DNA of 64,000 nt from Sphaerisporangium corydalis (GTDB lineage: Bacteria; Actinomycetota; Actinomycetes; Streptosporangiales; Streptosporangiaceae). The notes below the pieces were generated by a model that ran no database searches, was not told the DNA's origin, and saw only the letters and a list, made by a program, of their open reading frames with translations. Each line of letters opens with the position of its first letter. The stretch's first letter is position 1. Both the position numbers and the translations under genes were made by a program. Below are positions 34,025 to 42,922 of this stretch, one piece after another. The stretch spans positions 1-64,000 of the forward strand of contig NZ_JANZYP010000013.1 of the NCBI RefSeq assembly GCF_025506355.1. The letters run 5' to 3'.

Positions 34025-35599
34025 TCACCCCGCCAGGCCGCGCACCCAGGCGTAGACGTCGAGCACGCCGAGGGCCAGCGGGAACAGGCCGACGATCAGC
34101 ATGAACTCGACGATGTCCCCGGCCCTGCCCCAGAACGGCGTGGGGTTGCGCTGCGGCAGCATCAGGCCCATGCCCGCGCTCACCGCCGCCATCACCAGCA
34201 GCGCCGGGACGGCGAGCAGCGCGGCCGCCGGGCTCGTCACGGCCATCGCCCCCACGAAGGCGACGAACCCGGTCGCGCCGGCCGCGAACAGCCACACGCG
34301 CTGGCCGACCCCGAGGAAGACGCGGGCGCGCATCACCAGCGCCAGCGCGAGCACCACCTCCATGGCCCCGCCGGTCCACCCCGAGGCGCCCAGCAGCAGC
34401 AGTTCGGCGGCGATCGCGACCAGCGCGGCGCCCGCGGCCAGGCCGGTGGCGAACCGCTCGGCCTCGACGGCGCGCTTCTTCACGTCGGGCCCGTCGAGCT
34501 CCTGGGAGTCGGTGCGCAGCTCTTCGGCGTTCCTCGGGGCGCTCGGCAGCGGCAGCCGCGCGAGCCGGAAGGAGAGCGTCGGGATCAGCGGGGTGCAGGC
34601 CAGGACGATGGCGACCAGCAGGGCGGCGACACCGGCCGGGTGCACGTCCCAGATCATGACGATGGCCGCGCCGGCGGCGCCCGCCATGGCGGCCAGCATG
34701 GCGCCGAAGAAGTTCGGCAGCCCCTCGGCGATGACCCAGCCGGAGACGGTGGCGGCGAGCGCCGTCATGGCGAACCCGGCGAGCAGGTTCGGCGCCCCGA
34801 ACCCCAGCATGCCCACGTCCTTGGCCGGTGCCAGCAGCCCGGCGAGGAAGGCGTACGGCAGCGCGGTGTACCCGATGACGGCGCCCGCGCCGGCGTCCCC
34901 GACGGCCCGGGACAGCGCCGCGCCCGCGCCGATCAGGACCAGGGCGAGCACGCCGGCCACGATCACGGTCAGCGTCCAGGGCGGCCCGGCCATGGTGATC
35001 GCGAGCGCGCCGGCCAGCAGGAACGCCACGGCCACGCTGAGGCCCGTCGTCCGGGTGTGCCGGGGCTGCCAGCGGCCGGATCGTTCCTTGATGCCGGTGG
35101 CGATGGTGTCGGCGACGTCGTCGAACACGGCCTCGGGCAGCTCGGAGGGGCGGGGCAGGAGGTAGAGGACCTCGCCGTCGCGTATCCCGAGCGTGGTCAT
35201 GCTGGCGTCCAGGTCCAGGGCCCGGCCCCCGACGCGCTGCAGCACCCATCCGGTGGTCGAGAGCACGGCTTCGTCGCCGTCCTCTCCCGCGGCGGCCAGC
35301 AGGTTCGGCAGGACGTGGGCCAGGGGGAGGTCGGAGGGGACCGCGAGGTCGATCCTCTTGCGTTGGGTCACGATCGTGACCCGGCTCATGGCGATGGCGG
35401 ACCCGGGCGGGCGCAGGACGGCCGCCTTGGGCGCGCCGTTCATGACGTTCAGCGCGCCGGGGCCCCCGGGGCCGCGCGTGGGGGGTCCCGCCATCGGGTT
35501 CAGCGTCACACCGGCTCCATTGAGGTCACGCGAATACCGTAGCGGGACGGTATGCCCGGAGAGTGGGGACATGTCTATGTTCGATAGTGACACGTCCAT
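34025..35599 (-). CDS. eccD: T7SS core component EccD
   Basis: This 524-residue membrane protein is the polytopic core of the T7SS channel. Residues about 71-150 form the ubiquitin-like (YukD-type) cytoplasmic domain (SRVTIVTQRKRIDLAVPSDLPL, then LGIRDGEVLYLLPR). From about residue 187 there are roughly 11 membrane helices ending just before the C-terminus, as expected for EccD. The start is uncertain: the ATG at 35599 gives a long Pro/Gly-rich leader, while ATGs at 35494 or 35389 would start closer to the ubiquitin-like domain. None has a clear ribosome-binding site. It is divergent from eccC across about 140 bp. Confidence 0.93.
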   Translation of the reverse strand: MDVSLSNIDMSPLSGHTVPLRYSRDLNGAGVTLNPMAGPPTRGPGGPGALNVMNGAPKAAVLRPPGSAIAMSRVTIVTQRKRIDLAVPSDLPLAHVLPNLLAAAGEDGDEAVLSTTGWVLQRVGGRALDLDASMTTLGIRDGEVLYLLPRPSELPEAVFDDVADTIATGIKERSGRWQPRHTRTTGLSVAVAFLLAGALAITMAGPPWTLTVIVAGVLALVLIGAGAALSRAVGDAGAGAVIGYTALPYAFLAGLLAPAKDVGMLGFGAPNLLAGFAMTALAATVSGWVIAEGLPNFFGAMLAAMAGAAGAAIVMIWDVHPAGVAALLVAIVLACTPLIPTLSFRLARLPLPSAPRNAEELRTDSQELDGPDVKKRAVEAERFATGLAAGAALVAIAAELLLLGASGWTGGAMEVVLALALVMRARVFLGVGQRVWLFAAGATGFVAFVGAMAVTSPAAALLAVPALLVMAAVSAGMGLMLPQRNPTPFWGRAGDIVEFMLIVGLFPLALGVLDVYAWVRGLAG

Positions 35600-35740
35600 A
35601 TTTATGTGAGACTCGGGGTTCGTGGGGGACGCGGTCGGCCGTGTGATCGCTGTTCGCTACGGTTAGCTGTTCGGTACGAGTTCCCCTTGAGACCCGTGGG
35701 CACAGAGGTTCCGGGGACAGGCCCTCTGATATGGAGCGAC

Positions 35741-38700
35741 GTGGGCATAGTCGTTGTCCGGCGACCCGAGCGCCGGCCGCCCCCGGCACCGCCGCGCGGT
35801 GAGATCCTGCTGGAGTCGCCGCCGGAGATCCCCGAGACCACCTCCGGTGGCTTCATGCAGGTCCTGACCTTCATGCCGATGGTGGCGGGCGGGGCCGCGA
35901 TGGCCCTGATGTTCACCGCGGGCGGCTCGGGCAGCCCCATCATGTACGTCGCCAGCGGCATGTTCGCCCTGTCGATGGTCGGCATGAGCATGAGCCAGCT
36001 CGGCAGGGCCTCCGGAGAGCGCAAGCTGCGGCTCAACGGCCTGCGGCGCGACTACTTCCGCTACCTCTCCCAGACCAGGAAGAAGGTGCGCAAGGCGGCC
36101 CGCCAGCAGCGGGAGGCCCTGCACTGGAACGGCCCCGACCCCGACTCGCTGTGGTCGGTCGTCATGGGCCCGCGCCTGTGGGAGCGCCGGCCGCGCGACG
36201 GCGACTTCGCGACGGTCCGGGCCGGCACCGGCACCCAGCGCCTCGCCGTGCAGCTCATCCCGCCGGACTCCAAGCCCGTCGAGGACCTCGACGCCATGTC
36301 GGCGGGCGCGCTGCGCCGCTTCGTCCGCGCGCACTCGACCGTGGACGACCTGCCGATCGCCATGGCGCTGCACTCCTTCGCCCGCATCATCCCCACCGGC
36401 GAGACCGGGGCCGTCCACGACCTCGTGCGGGCCCTGGTCGGCCAGCTCGCGGTGTTCCACTCCCCGGAGGACATGCGGGTCGCCGTGTGCGCCAGCAAGG
36501 AGTGGATGGCCCAGTGGGAGTGGGTCAAGTGGCTGCCGCACGCGCTGCACCCCGAGGAGACCGACGCGGCGGGCCCGGTGCGCCTCATGGCCGACGACCT
36601 GCGCGACCTCGACCGCCTGCTCGGCGGCGAGCTGAAGGACCGCGGCCGGTTCCGGCCGGGCCCCAACGTCGACTCCCTGCCCTACCACGTGGTGATCGTC
36701 GACGGGGGGTACGTCCCGCAGGACTCGCAGCTCGGCGCGGACGCCATCCAGGGGGTCACCGTCATCGACCTCAGCGGCTCGACCTCGGCCACCGAGGAGG
36801 GCATCACGCTGCGCCTGGAGGTGCTGGGGGACCGGTTCAACCGGATCCAGCTCGACCACGCGGGCAAGGAGATCGTCACCGGGCTCGGCCGGCCGGACCG
36901 GCTGAGCTTCCTGCAGGCCGACGGCCTGGCCCGCCAGCTCGCGCCGCTGCGCGCCTCCACCGCCAAGAGCGGCGACAGCCAGGACGTGCTGGCCGCCAAC
37001 ATGACGCTCACCGACCTGCTCGGGGTGCCCGACCCCCGCAAGCTGGAGATCCCCGCCCTGTGGCGCCCCAGGGCGCCGCGTAACCGGCTGCGGGTGCCGA
37101 TCGGCCTCGGGGCCGACGGGCGGATGGTGGAGCTGGACATCAAGGAGTCCGCCCAGGGCGGCATGGGGCCGCACGGCCTCATCATCGGCGCGACCGGCTC
37201 GGGCAAGAGCGAGCTGGTGCGCACCCTGGTGCTCGGCCTGGCCACCACCCACTCCTCGGAGATCCTCAACTTCGTGCTCGTCGACTTCAAGGGCGGCGCG
37301 ACGTTCCTCGGCATGGAGTCGCTGCCGCACGTCTCCGCGGTGATCACCAACCTGGAGGACGAGCTCCCGCTGGTCGACCGTATGTACGACGCCCTGCACG
37401 GCGAGATGGTGCGCCGCCAGGAGCTGCTGCGCTCGGCGGGCAACTACGCCTCGCTGCGCGACTACGAACGGGCCAGGGAGCAGGGCGCCGACCTGCGGCC
37501 GATGCCCACGCTGTTCGTGGTGCTCGACGAGTTCAGCGAGCTGCTGTCGGCCAAGCCGGAGTTCATCGACCTGTTCGTGATGATCGGCCGGCTCGGCCGG
37601 TCGCTCGGCGTGCACCTGATGCTGGCGTCCCAGCGGCTGGAGGAGGGCAGGCTGCGCGGCCTGGACACGCACCTGTCGTACCGCATCGGCCTGCGGACGT
37701 TCTCGGCCATGGAGAGCAGGGTCGTCCTCGGCGTCGCCGACGCCTACGAGCTGCCCTCGGCGCCGGGCAACGGCTACCTGAAGTTCGACACCAGCGGGAT
37801 GACCAGGTTCAAGGCCGCCTACGTGTCGGGCCCGTTCGCGCCCGAGGCGCGCCAGGAGCGGCGCGCCTCCGCCGACCAGCGCCAGGTCGTCCTGTACGGC
37901 CCGGCCTACGTCCCGCCGGCCGCCCCGGCGCAGCAGCCCGACCCCGAGCCGGCCGAGCCCACGGTGGTCGGCAGGGACAGCCTGCTGGACATCATGGTCC
38001 GCCAGTTCCAGGGGTACGGACCGCCCGCGCACCGCATCTGGCTGCCGCCGCTGGCCGAGCCGCTGACCCTCAGCCACCTGCTCCCGCCGCTGAGCATCAC
38101 CCCCGAGCACGGCCTGACCACCGCGGGCTGGGGCGGGCGCGGGAAGCTGCGCGCCGTGCTCGGCATCGTGGACCGCCCCTTCGAGCAGCGGCGCGACCCG
38201 CTCGGCGTCGACCTGTCGGGCGCCGCGGGCCACCTGGCCATCGTCGGGTCGCCGCAGAGCGGCAAGAGCACCGTCCTGCGCACGCTGATCGCCGGGCTCG
38301 CGCTCACCCACACCCCGCGTGAGGCGCAGTTCTACTGCCTGGACTTCGGCGGCGGCACCCTGGCCTCGCTGGAGGGCCTGCCGCACGTCGGCGGCGTGGC
38401 CAACCGGCTGGACGGCGACCGCGTGCGCCGTACCGTCGCGGAGGTCACCTCCCTGCTGCAGCAGCGTGAGCGGGAGTTCTCCGAGCGCGGCATCGACTCG
38501 TTCGCGACCTACCGGCGCGAGGTCGCCGAGGGGAACATCACCGGCAACGACTTCGGCGACGTGTTCCTGGTCGTGGACGGCTGGCTCACGGTGCGGCAGG
38601 ACTTCGACTCGCTGGAGCCCACCATCACCGACCTCGCCGCCCGGGGTCTCAGCTACGGCATCCACGTCGTCGCGGCGACCAACAAGTGGTCGGAGTTCCG

Positions 38701-39718
38701 GCCCGGCATCCGCGACCTGTTCGGCTCCCGGCTGGAGCTGCGCCTGGGCGACGCCTACGAGTCGGAGGTCAACCGCAAGACGGCGCTGGCGGTGCCCGAG
38801 GGCGTCCCCGGCCGGGGGCTGACCCGCGACGGGCTGCACTTCCTCAGCGCGCTGCCCCGCATCGACGGGGTACGGCAGGCCGACGACCTCACGGTGGGCG
38901 TGCGGGCCCTGGTCGACGGCGTCCGGGAGTCCTGGCAGGGGCGGCCCGCTCCGCGCGTGCGGCTGCTGCCCGCCGTCCTGCCGGTGGACTCCCTGCCAGG
39001 CCCCGAGGAGACCGGGCGGCGCATCCCCATCGGCATCGACGAGGCCACGCTGTCGCCGGTCTCGGCGGAGTTCGACGTCGACCCGCACCTGACGGTCATC
39101 GGCGACACCGAGAGCGGGAAGTCCAACCTGCTGCGGCTGGTCGCCGAGGCCGTCGTCGCGCGCAACACCACGGCCGAGGCGCGGCTCATCGTCATCGACT
39201 ACCGCCGCTCGCTCCTGGACGCCGCCTACACCGAGCACCGCATCGGCTACGCGGCCTCCAGCACGGCGGCGGCGGAGATGGTCGCCGAGGCCCGTGAGGC
39301 GCTGGTCAAGCGGCTCCCGCCGGCCGACCTCACCCCCGACCAGCTGCGCGCGCGCAACTGGTGGAAGGGGGCCGACCTGTACTTCATCGTGGACGACTAC
39401 GACCTGGTGGCCACCGGCAGCAACCCGCTGACCCCGCTGCTCGACCTGCTGCCCCAGGCCAGGGACATCGGCCTGCACCTGGTGCTGTCCCGCGCGATGG
39501 GCGGCGCGGGGCGGGCGATGTTCGACCCGGTCATGCAGCGGCTGAAGGACATGGCCAGCCCGGCGGTCATCCTGTCGGGCGACCGGGACGAGGGCGTGCT
39601 GTTCGGCGTGCGGCCGCACGCGCTGCCTCCGGGCCGGGCCAACTACGTGGACCGCAGGTACGGCGCCCGGCTGATCCAGACGGCGTTCCTGCCCCAGTCG
39701 GGGCCCGCGGAGGGCTGA
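35741..39718 (+). CDS. eccC: T7SS ATPase EccC (three FtsK/SpoIIIE domains, unsplit)
   Basis: This 1,325-residue motor recognises Esx substrates and drives export. Two N-terminal membrane helices (about 40-62 and 66-88) are followed by a stalk and three ATPase domains. Walker A motifs are GATGSGKSE (K489), GSPQSGKST (K842) and GDTESGKSN (K1127). Walker B-like segments are LFVVLDEFSE, VFLVVDGW and LYFIVDDYD. The second and third domains have W or Y where catalytic Asp/Glu would be, consistent with regulatory domains. The GTG at 35741 starts the family-typical VVVRRPERRPP and has GGAG upstream. The open frame reaches back 45 more residues without family similarity. EccCa and EccCb are fused, as in ESX-5-like and Streptomyces systems. 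Confidence 0.96.
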   Translation: MGIVVVRRPERRPPPAPPRGEILLESPPEIPETTSGGFMQVLTFMPMVAGGAAMALMFTAGGSGSPIMYVASGMFALSMVGMSMSQLGRASGERKLRLNGLRRDYFRYLSQTRKKVRKAARQQREALHWNGPDPDSLWSVVMGPRLWERRPRDGDFATVRAGTGTQRLAVQLIPPDSKPVEDLDAMSAGALRRFVRAHSTVDDLPIAMALHSFARIIPTGETGAVHDLVRALVGQLAVFHSPEDMRVAVCASKEWMAQWEWVKWLPHALHPEETDAAGPVRLMADDLRDLDRLLGGELKDRGRFRPGPNVDSLPYHVVIVDGGYVPQDSQLGADAIQGVTVIDLSGSTSATEEGITLRLEVLGDRFNRIQLDHAGKEIVTGLGRPDRLSFLQADGLARQLAPLRASTAKSGDSQDVLAANMTLTDLLGVPDPRKLEIPALWRPRAPRNRLRVPIGLGADGRMVELDIKESAQGGMGPHGLIIGATGSGKSELVRTLVLGLATTHSSEILNFVLVDFKGGATFLGMESLPHVSAVITNLEDELPLVDRMYDALHGEMVRRQELLRSAGNYASLRDYERAREQGADLRPMPTLFVVLDEFSELLSAKPEFIDLFVMIGRLGRSLGVHLMLASQRLEEGRLRGLDTHLSYRIGLRTFSAMESRVVLGVADAYELPSAPGNGYLKFDTSGMTRFKAAYVSGPFAPEARQERRASADQRQVVLYGPAYVPPAAPAQQPDPEPAEPTVVGRDSLLDIMVRQFQGYGPPAHRIWLPPLAEPLTLSHLLPPLSITPEHGLTTAGWGGRGKLRAVLGIVDRPFEQRRDPLGVDLSGAAGHLAIVGSPQSGKSTVLRTLIAGLALTHTPREAQFYCLDFGGGTLASLEGLPHVGGVANRLDGDRVRRTVAEVTSLLQQREREFSERGIDSFATYRREVAEGNITGNDFGDVFLVVDGWLTVRQDFDSLEPTITDLAARGLSYGIHVVAATNKWSEFRPGIRDLFGSRLELRLGDAYESEVNRKTALAVPEGVPGRGLTRDGLHFLSALPRIDGVRQADDLTVGVRALVDGVRESWQGRPAPRVRLLPAVLPVDSLPGPEETGRRIPIGIDEATLSPVSAEFDVDPHLTVIGDTESGKSNLLRLVAEAVVARNTTAEARLIVIDYRRSLLDAAYTEHRIGYAASSTAAAEMVAEAREALVKRLPPADLTPDQLRARNWWKGADLYFIVDDYDLVATGSNPLTPLLDLLPQARDIGLHLVLSRAMGGAGRAMFDPVMQRLKDMASPAVILSGDRDEGVLFGVRPHALPPGRANYVDRRYGARLIQTAFLPQSGPAEG

Positions 39719-39756
39719 GGACACACGATGTGATTTACCCCCCATGGTCATCAGTA

Positions 39757-39782
39757 GGTAGATATGATCGATTTCGGTAGAT
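39757..39782 (+). promoter_or_regulatory. Candidate promoter region with GGTAGAT direct repeats
   Basis: GGTAGAT occurs at 39757-39763 and 39776-39782, 19 bp apart, around a TATGAT -10-like hexamer (39763-39768), in an A/T-rich island between eccC and the next gene. GTAGATC in the second copy also occurs in the inverted repeat at 30802-30845. This may be a shared regulator site. Confidence 0.35.
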
Positions 39783-39870
39783 CTGGTCGACGGCACGCGG
39801 GTAGCCGGCCGGCGGCCGGAGGACGTCCGAGCGGATGGTTTCTCGGTGACGGCGGAGGGAGCCGGTCCCG

Positions 39871-40179
39871 GTGGCAGGTATCGATCTGAATCGCGAGGCG
39901 CTCGCCAAGCTTCGCGTCTCGGTGAACACGCAGGCGGGCAAGCTGGCCCTGATCGGTGACGGCTTCCCGTCCAAGGACGGGGCAGGGTCGTCGATGTTCG
40001 GGAAGCTGGCCGGCGCCGAGGCGCTGGCCGGCGCGGTCGGCCGGGTCGAGGGGCACGCCGACGGAGAGCTCGGCACGGTGAAGAGCCGTCTCGACGGGGT
40101 GGAACGCGCGCTCGACACCATCGAGAGCAACATCCAGAAGGCCGAGCACGGCACGACCTCGAATCTGCCCGCCGTATGA
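39871..40179 (+). CDS. Small helical ESX-associated protein (102 aa)
   Basis: This 102-residue, mostly helical protein lacks tryptophan and so has no WXG turn. A Gly-rich loop (DGFPSKDGAGSSMFGKLAG, residues 30-48) joins two helices, giving the same hairpin outline. The second helix (RVEGHADGELGTVKSRLDGVERALDTIE) is amphipathic. The GTG at 39871 follows GGAGGGAG at a slightly long distance. The stop overlaps the start of the WXG-NlpC/P60 gene (ATGA), so the two are probably an obligate pair, this one a likely partner or chaperone. Confidence 0.72.
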   Translation: MAGIDLNREALAKLRVSVNTQAGKLALIGDGFPSKDGAGSSMFGKLAGAEALAGAVGRVEGHADGELGTVKSRLDGVERALDTIESNIQKAEHGTTSNLPAV

Positions 40180-41297
40180 CCGACATGGGGGCGGTGGGGG
40201 CCCTTCCCGGCGGCCAGGCCCTGGTCGACCTGGCGAACAAGGCCAACGGGGACCCGGCCGCGATCCGGGCCGTGGCGACGCGCTGGCGCGGCGCGGCGAC
40301 GTTGACGACCGAGCCGTTCAAGCTGCTCGGCGGCGCGGTGGGCCAGGTCGACATCGCCTGGATGGGCGCCTCGGCCGACGCCTTCGTGGCGTACATGAAG
40401 CGGTACGGGCAGGCGGGCGAGGCCCTCAACGACGTGCTGGGCGACTGCGCGACCTCCCTGGACACCGTCGCGGGCGCGGTCGAGTCGGCCAAGAAGAACG
40501 TCGACAGCGTGTGCGGCGACCTGCTCGGCTGGGTCGCGGAGTACCGCCGCAGGAACCCGCACGCCACCGAGGACCAGCTCAAGCCGGGGATCACCGAACA
40601 GGTCTCCAGCGCGGTCTCGCTCGCGCAGGGGCACGTCGGCGCGGCGGAGACGGCGGTGTCCACCGCCCAGCGCGAGATCGACAAGTACCTCGGCGACGCC
40701 TCGCCGGACTTCGCCGACATCCCGGCCGCCGGTGACCAGTCGTTCGTCCCGGGTGCCGGCCACACCACCGAGTGGGTGCCGGTGCCGGAGGACCAGCTCC
40801 GCACCACCGACCTGGCCGGGAACACCGGCGACGGGAACGGCGCCGGCTCGTCCTCGAACGGCGGCGGCGGGCAGTCCGGCGGTGGCGGGCAGAGCGGCGG
40901 TGGCGGCGGTGGCGGCGGCCAGCCCGTCCCCTACACCGTGACCGGCAACGGGACCGGCGCGGACATCGTCGCGGCGGCCAGGTCCCACCTCGGCAAGCCC
41001 TACGTCTGGGGCGCCGACGGGCCCAACGCGTTCGACTGCAGCGGCCTGGTCCACGTCTCACTGAACGAGGCCGGGATCAAGATCGGCGACAGCACCGCCG
41101 CCGGGTACCAGCACAGCGGCCAGCCCGTCGTGGGCCCGCCGCAGCCCGGCGACATCATCTTCTTCGGCGACCCGGCGACGCACACCGCGATCTACATCGG
41201 CAACGGGCAGATGATCGCCGCGCCCCACTCGGGCACGGTCGTGCAGATCCAGAACGTGGCCGGTCACGCCCCCATCACCTACCGCCGCTTCACCTGA
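40176..41297 (+). CDS. WXG100-NlpC/P60 fusion, putative T7SS-exported peptidoglycan hydrolase
   Basis: This 373-residue protein is one chain of three parts. Residues 1-180 are a WXG100-like helical domain with WMG at 62-64. Residues about 210-255 are a Gly/Ser/Gln-rich linker. Residues about 258-373 are an NlpC/P60 cysteine peptidase with FDCSGLV (C288), HTAIYIG (H336) and H351. The NlpC/P60 family cleaves D-Glu-meso-DAP or related bonds in peptidoglycan. No Sec signal peptide is present, so the WXG domain would be the export signal. Coupled by 4 bp to the 39871 gene and just after eccC, it may open the wall for the apparatus or act as an effector. Confidence 0.88.
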   Translation: MTDMGAVGALPGGQALVDLANKANGDPAAIRAVATRWRGAATLTTEPFKLLGGAVGQVDIAWMGASADAFVAYMKRYGQAGEALNDVLGDCATSLDTVAGAVESAKKNVDSVCGDLLGWVAEYRRRNPHATEDQLKPGITEQVSSAVSLAQGHVGAAETAVSTAQREIDKYLGDASPDFADIPAAGDQSFVPGAGHTTEWVPVPEDQLRTTDLAGNTGDGNGAGSSSNGGGGQSGGGGQSGGGGGGGGQPVPYTVTGNGTGADIVAAARSHLGKPYVWGADGPNAFDCSGLVHVSLNEAGIKIGDSTAAGYQHSGQPVVGPPQPGDIIFFGDPATHTAIYIGNGQMIAAPHSGTVVQIQNVAGHAPITYRRFT

Positions 41298-41471
41298 CCC
41301 TCGCTGTGACGGCGGCACCCGCCGGCGGCCGTTTCGGCGCCGCCGGCCGGTGCGGTGCGCCCGCGCCCCGGCACCGAATCGTGATCAAGCTTTCCGCACG
41401 CCTTTCCGGGATGCACGGATAGATGTACGGCACAGAAACTTGATCTTAAATTCCTCGTAATCAGACGTTCC

Positions 41472-41477
41472 TAGTAT
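41472..41477 (+). promoter_or_regulatory. Candidate -10 element (TAGTAT)
   Basis: TAGTAT lies 42 bp before the GTG at 41519, in an A/T-rich stretch (about 41430-41480) of the 221-bp gap after the NlpC/P60 gene. No clear -35 at standard spacing. Confidence 0.4.
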
Positions 41478-41518
41478 CAGGCTGTCCGATTTGCGCCTTA
41501 TGGCGGGGGGAGCCTGCG

Positions 41519-41932
41519 GTGGCCATTCCTGATGACCCGGGCGGTGGCGGGTCCACGGCGCCGACGACCGACGTCAGCTCGACGGACCTCGCCAAGGCCG
41601 GGGGCGCGTTCACCCAGGAGAGCGTGACCCTCGACAAGGCCGTGATGGACGCCGTGGCGGCCCTCGCCGCCCTGGGGGAGTTCTGGGGCGGGGACGAGAA
41701 CGGCCAGAAGTTCTACCACGGCGTCGGCGGCGGCAAGGGGTTCCTGAGCGCGCTGACCGACGCCGTGACGCACATCGGGCACATCGAGGACGGGTACTCC
41801 CTGATCGGGGCCAAGCTCGCCACGAGCGGGGGGAACCTCGACACCGCCCAGTGGAACACGGTCGCCGACCTGGCGACGGTGGTCGCCCAGGATGAGCTGT
41901 ACACGCCGACCACCAAGGCCAAGGTCGCGTGA
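41519..41932 (+). CDS. WXG100-like protein with WGGDE turn, copy 2
   Basis: This 137-residue paralog of the protein at 32664 has FWGGDENGQKF at residues 55-65 between two helices, followed by a helical tail with VTHIGHIEDGYSLIG. The leader is Gly/Ser/Thr-rich and short. The GTG at 41519 has GGGGGGAG upstream. Coupled (GTGA) to the CpnT-N-like gene that follows, as in the first module. The two proteins have diverged well outside the WGGDE turn, so the duplication is not recent. Confidence 0.82.
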   Translation: MAIPDDPGGGGSTAPTTDVSSTDLAKAGGAFTQESVTLDKAVMDAVAALAALGEFWGGDENGQKFYHGVGGGKGFLSALTDAVTHIGHIEDGYSLIGAKLATSGGNLDTAQWNTVADLATVVAQDELYTPTTKAKVA

Positions 41933-42909
41933 CCCCCCCGCTCGCGGGCTTCACCAAACTCGTCAAGGCCCATCCGGTGGGCACCACCATGGGCGTGGGC
42001 ATGGTGACGCACGCCGCCTTCGCCAGCGCCATCCTCATGGTGGACTGGCCCGAGGGCGACCCGGACAAGCTCCGGCAGGCCGCCACGATCATGAACGACC
42101 TGGCCGGGAAGATCGACTCGGGCCTGGTGGCCGCCAACGACGCCGCCGTGCAGGTGTGGCTGAAGAACTCAGGGCTGGGCATCGACGCGTTCAAGAAGAT
42201 GTGGGCGGGCGGGGGCGGCACCTACGGCCCGTTCGTCACCACCCCGCCCGAGGGCTTCTCCGGATACCCGCCGGACGTGGCCGGCCTGTGCCGCCGCATC
42301 GCCAAGGCCTGCGAGGGCTACGCCGAGTGCGTCGAGACGACCAGGAAGATCCTGATCGTGCTGGCGATCCAGTCGTACACCAACATGCTGTTCACCTCGA
42401 TGTGGGGCTGGAGCAGCGCCGGGCTGTCCACGATGGTGCAGAAGAAGATCATCGAGAAGTACTTCCAGCGGCTCGCGCAGAGCCGGCTCAAGCTGCTCGG
42501 CCTCAGCGTCGAGAAGCTCGTGCACTCGTTCTTCTACTACTCGATCGAGAGCGCCGCCTACGCGGGCGGCCAGCAGGCGATCAGGCTCGGCGTGTACGGG
42601 GCGTCGGGCGTGCGGACCGACGACAAGGGCAGGGACGTCTTCTCCTTCGGCACCAACGGGACCCAGTTCCTCCAGGGCGCCGCCGCCAACGCCGCGTACA
42701 ACACGGTCTGGGACGCCATCCCGGTCACCAGGTTCACCCCCAAGGGCACCCGCTGGGGCGACTTCGTCCGCCGCCTGTCCGGTTCGGCGACCTACTCCGT
42801 CACCGACAACTTCCTGCAGAACCCGGACGGGCAGCCGTTCCCCACCGACTGGCAGACCTGGACGAGCAAGATCCTCACGCACGGCGTGCGCTCGATCAGG
42901 CCGTCCTAG
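41929..42909 (+). CDS. CpnT-N-terminal-like WXG membrane protein, copy 2
   Basis: This 326-residue paralog of the 33092 protein has the signature WPEGDPDKLRQAATIM at 40-55. CRRIAKACEGYAECVETT is followed by a hydrophobic stretch (KILIVLAIQSYTNMLFTSMWGW). Like copy 1 it ends without any recognisable toxin domain; the C-terminal 100 residues align in kind (ANAAYNTVWDAIPVT versus SSAYTVAYNVES). It converges with the 204-residue gene 13 bp away. A carrier protein or toxin remnant are the two readings. Confidence 0.8.
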   Translation: MTPPLAGFTKLVKAHPVGTTMGVGMVTHAAFASAILMVDWPEGDPDKLRQAATIMNDLAGKIDSGLVAANDAAVQVWLKNSGLGIDAFKKMWAGGGGTYGPFVTTPPEGFSGYPPDVAGLCRRIAKACEGYAECVETTRKILIVLAIQSYTNMLFTSMWGWSSAGLSTMVQKKIIEKYFQRLAQSRLKLLGLSVEKLVHSFFYYSIESAAYAGGQQAIRLGVYGASGVRTDDKGRDVFSFGTNGTQFLQGAAANAAYNTVWDAIPVTRFTPKGTRWGDFVRRLSGSATYSVTDNFLQNPDGQPFPTDWQTWTSKILTHGVRSIRPS

Positions 42910-42922
42910 CGGTCGCCGGCGG

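Noticed and set aside
39871-40179. Canonical WXG100 protein
   Set aside because: It contains no tryptophan and no WXG turn, so it is described only as a helical ESX-associated protein.
35663-40825. 1,720-codon open frame on the minus strand across eccC
   Set aside because: It is the antisense of eccC and neighbours. The translation is Arg/Gly/His-rich without domains, and such frames are common in very high-GC DNA. The plus-strand EccC reading has three Walker motifs.
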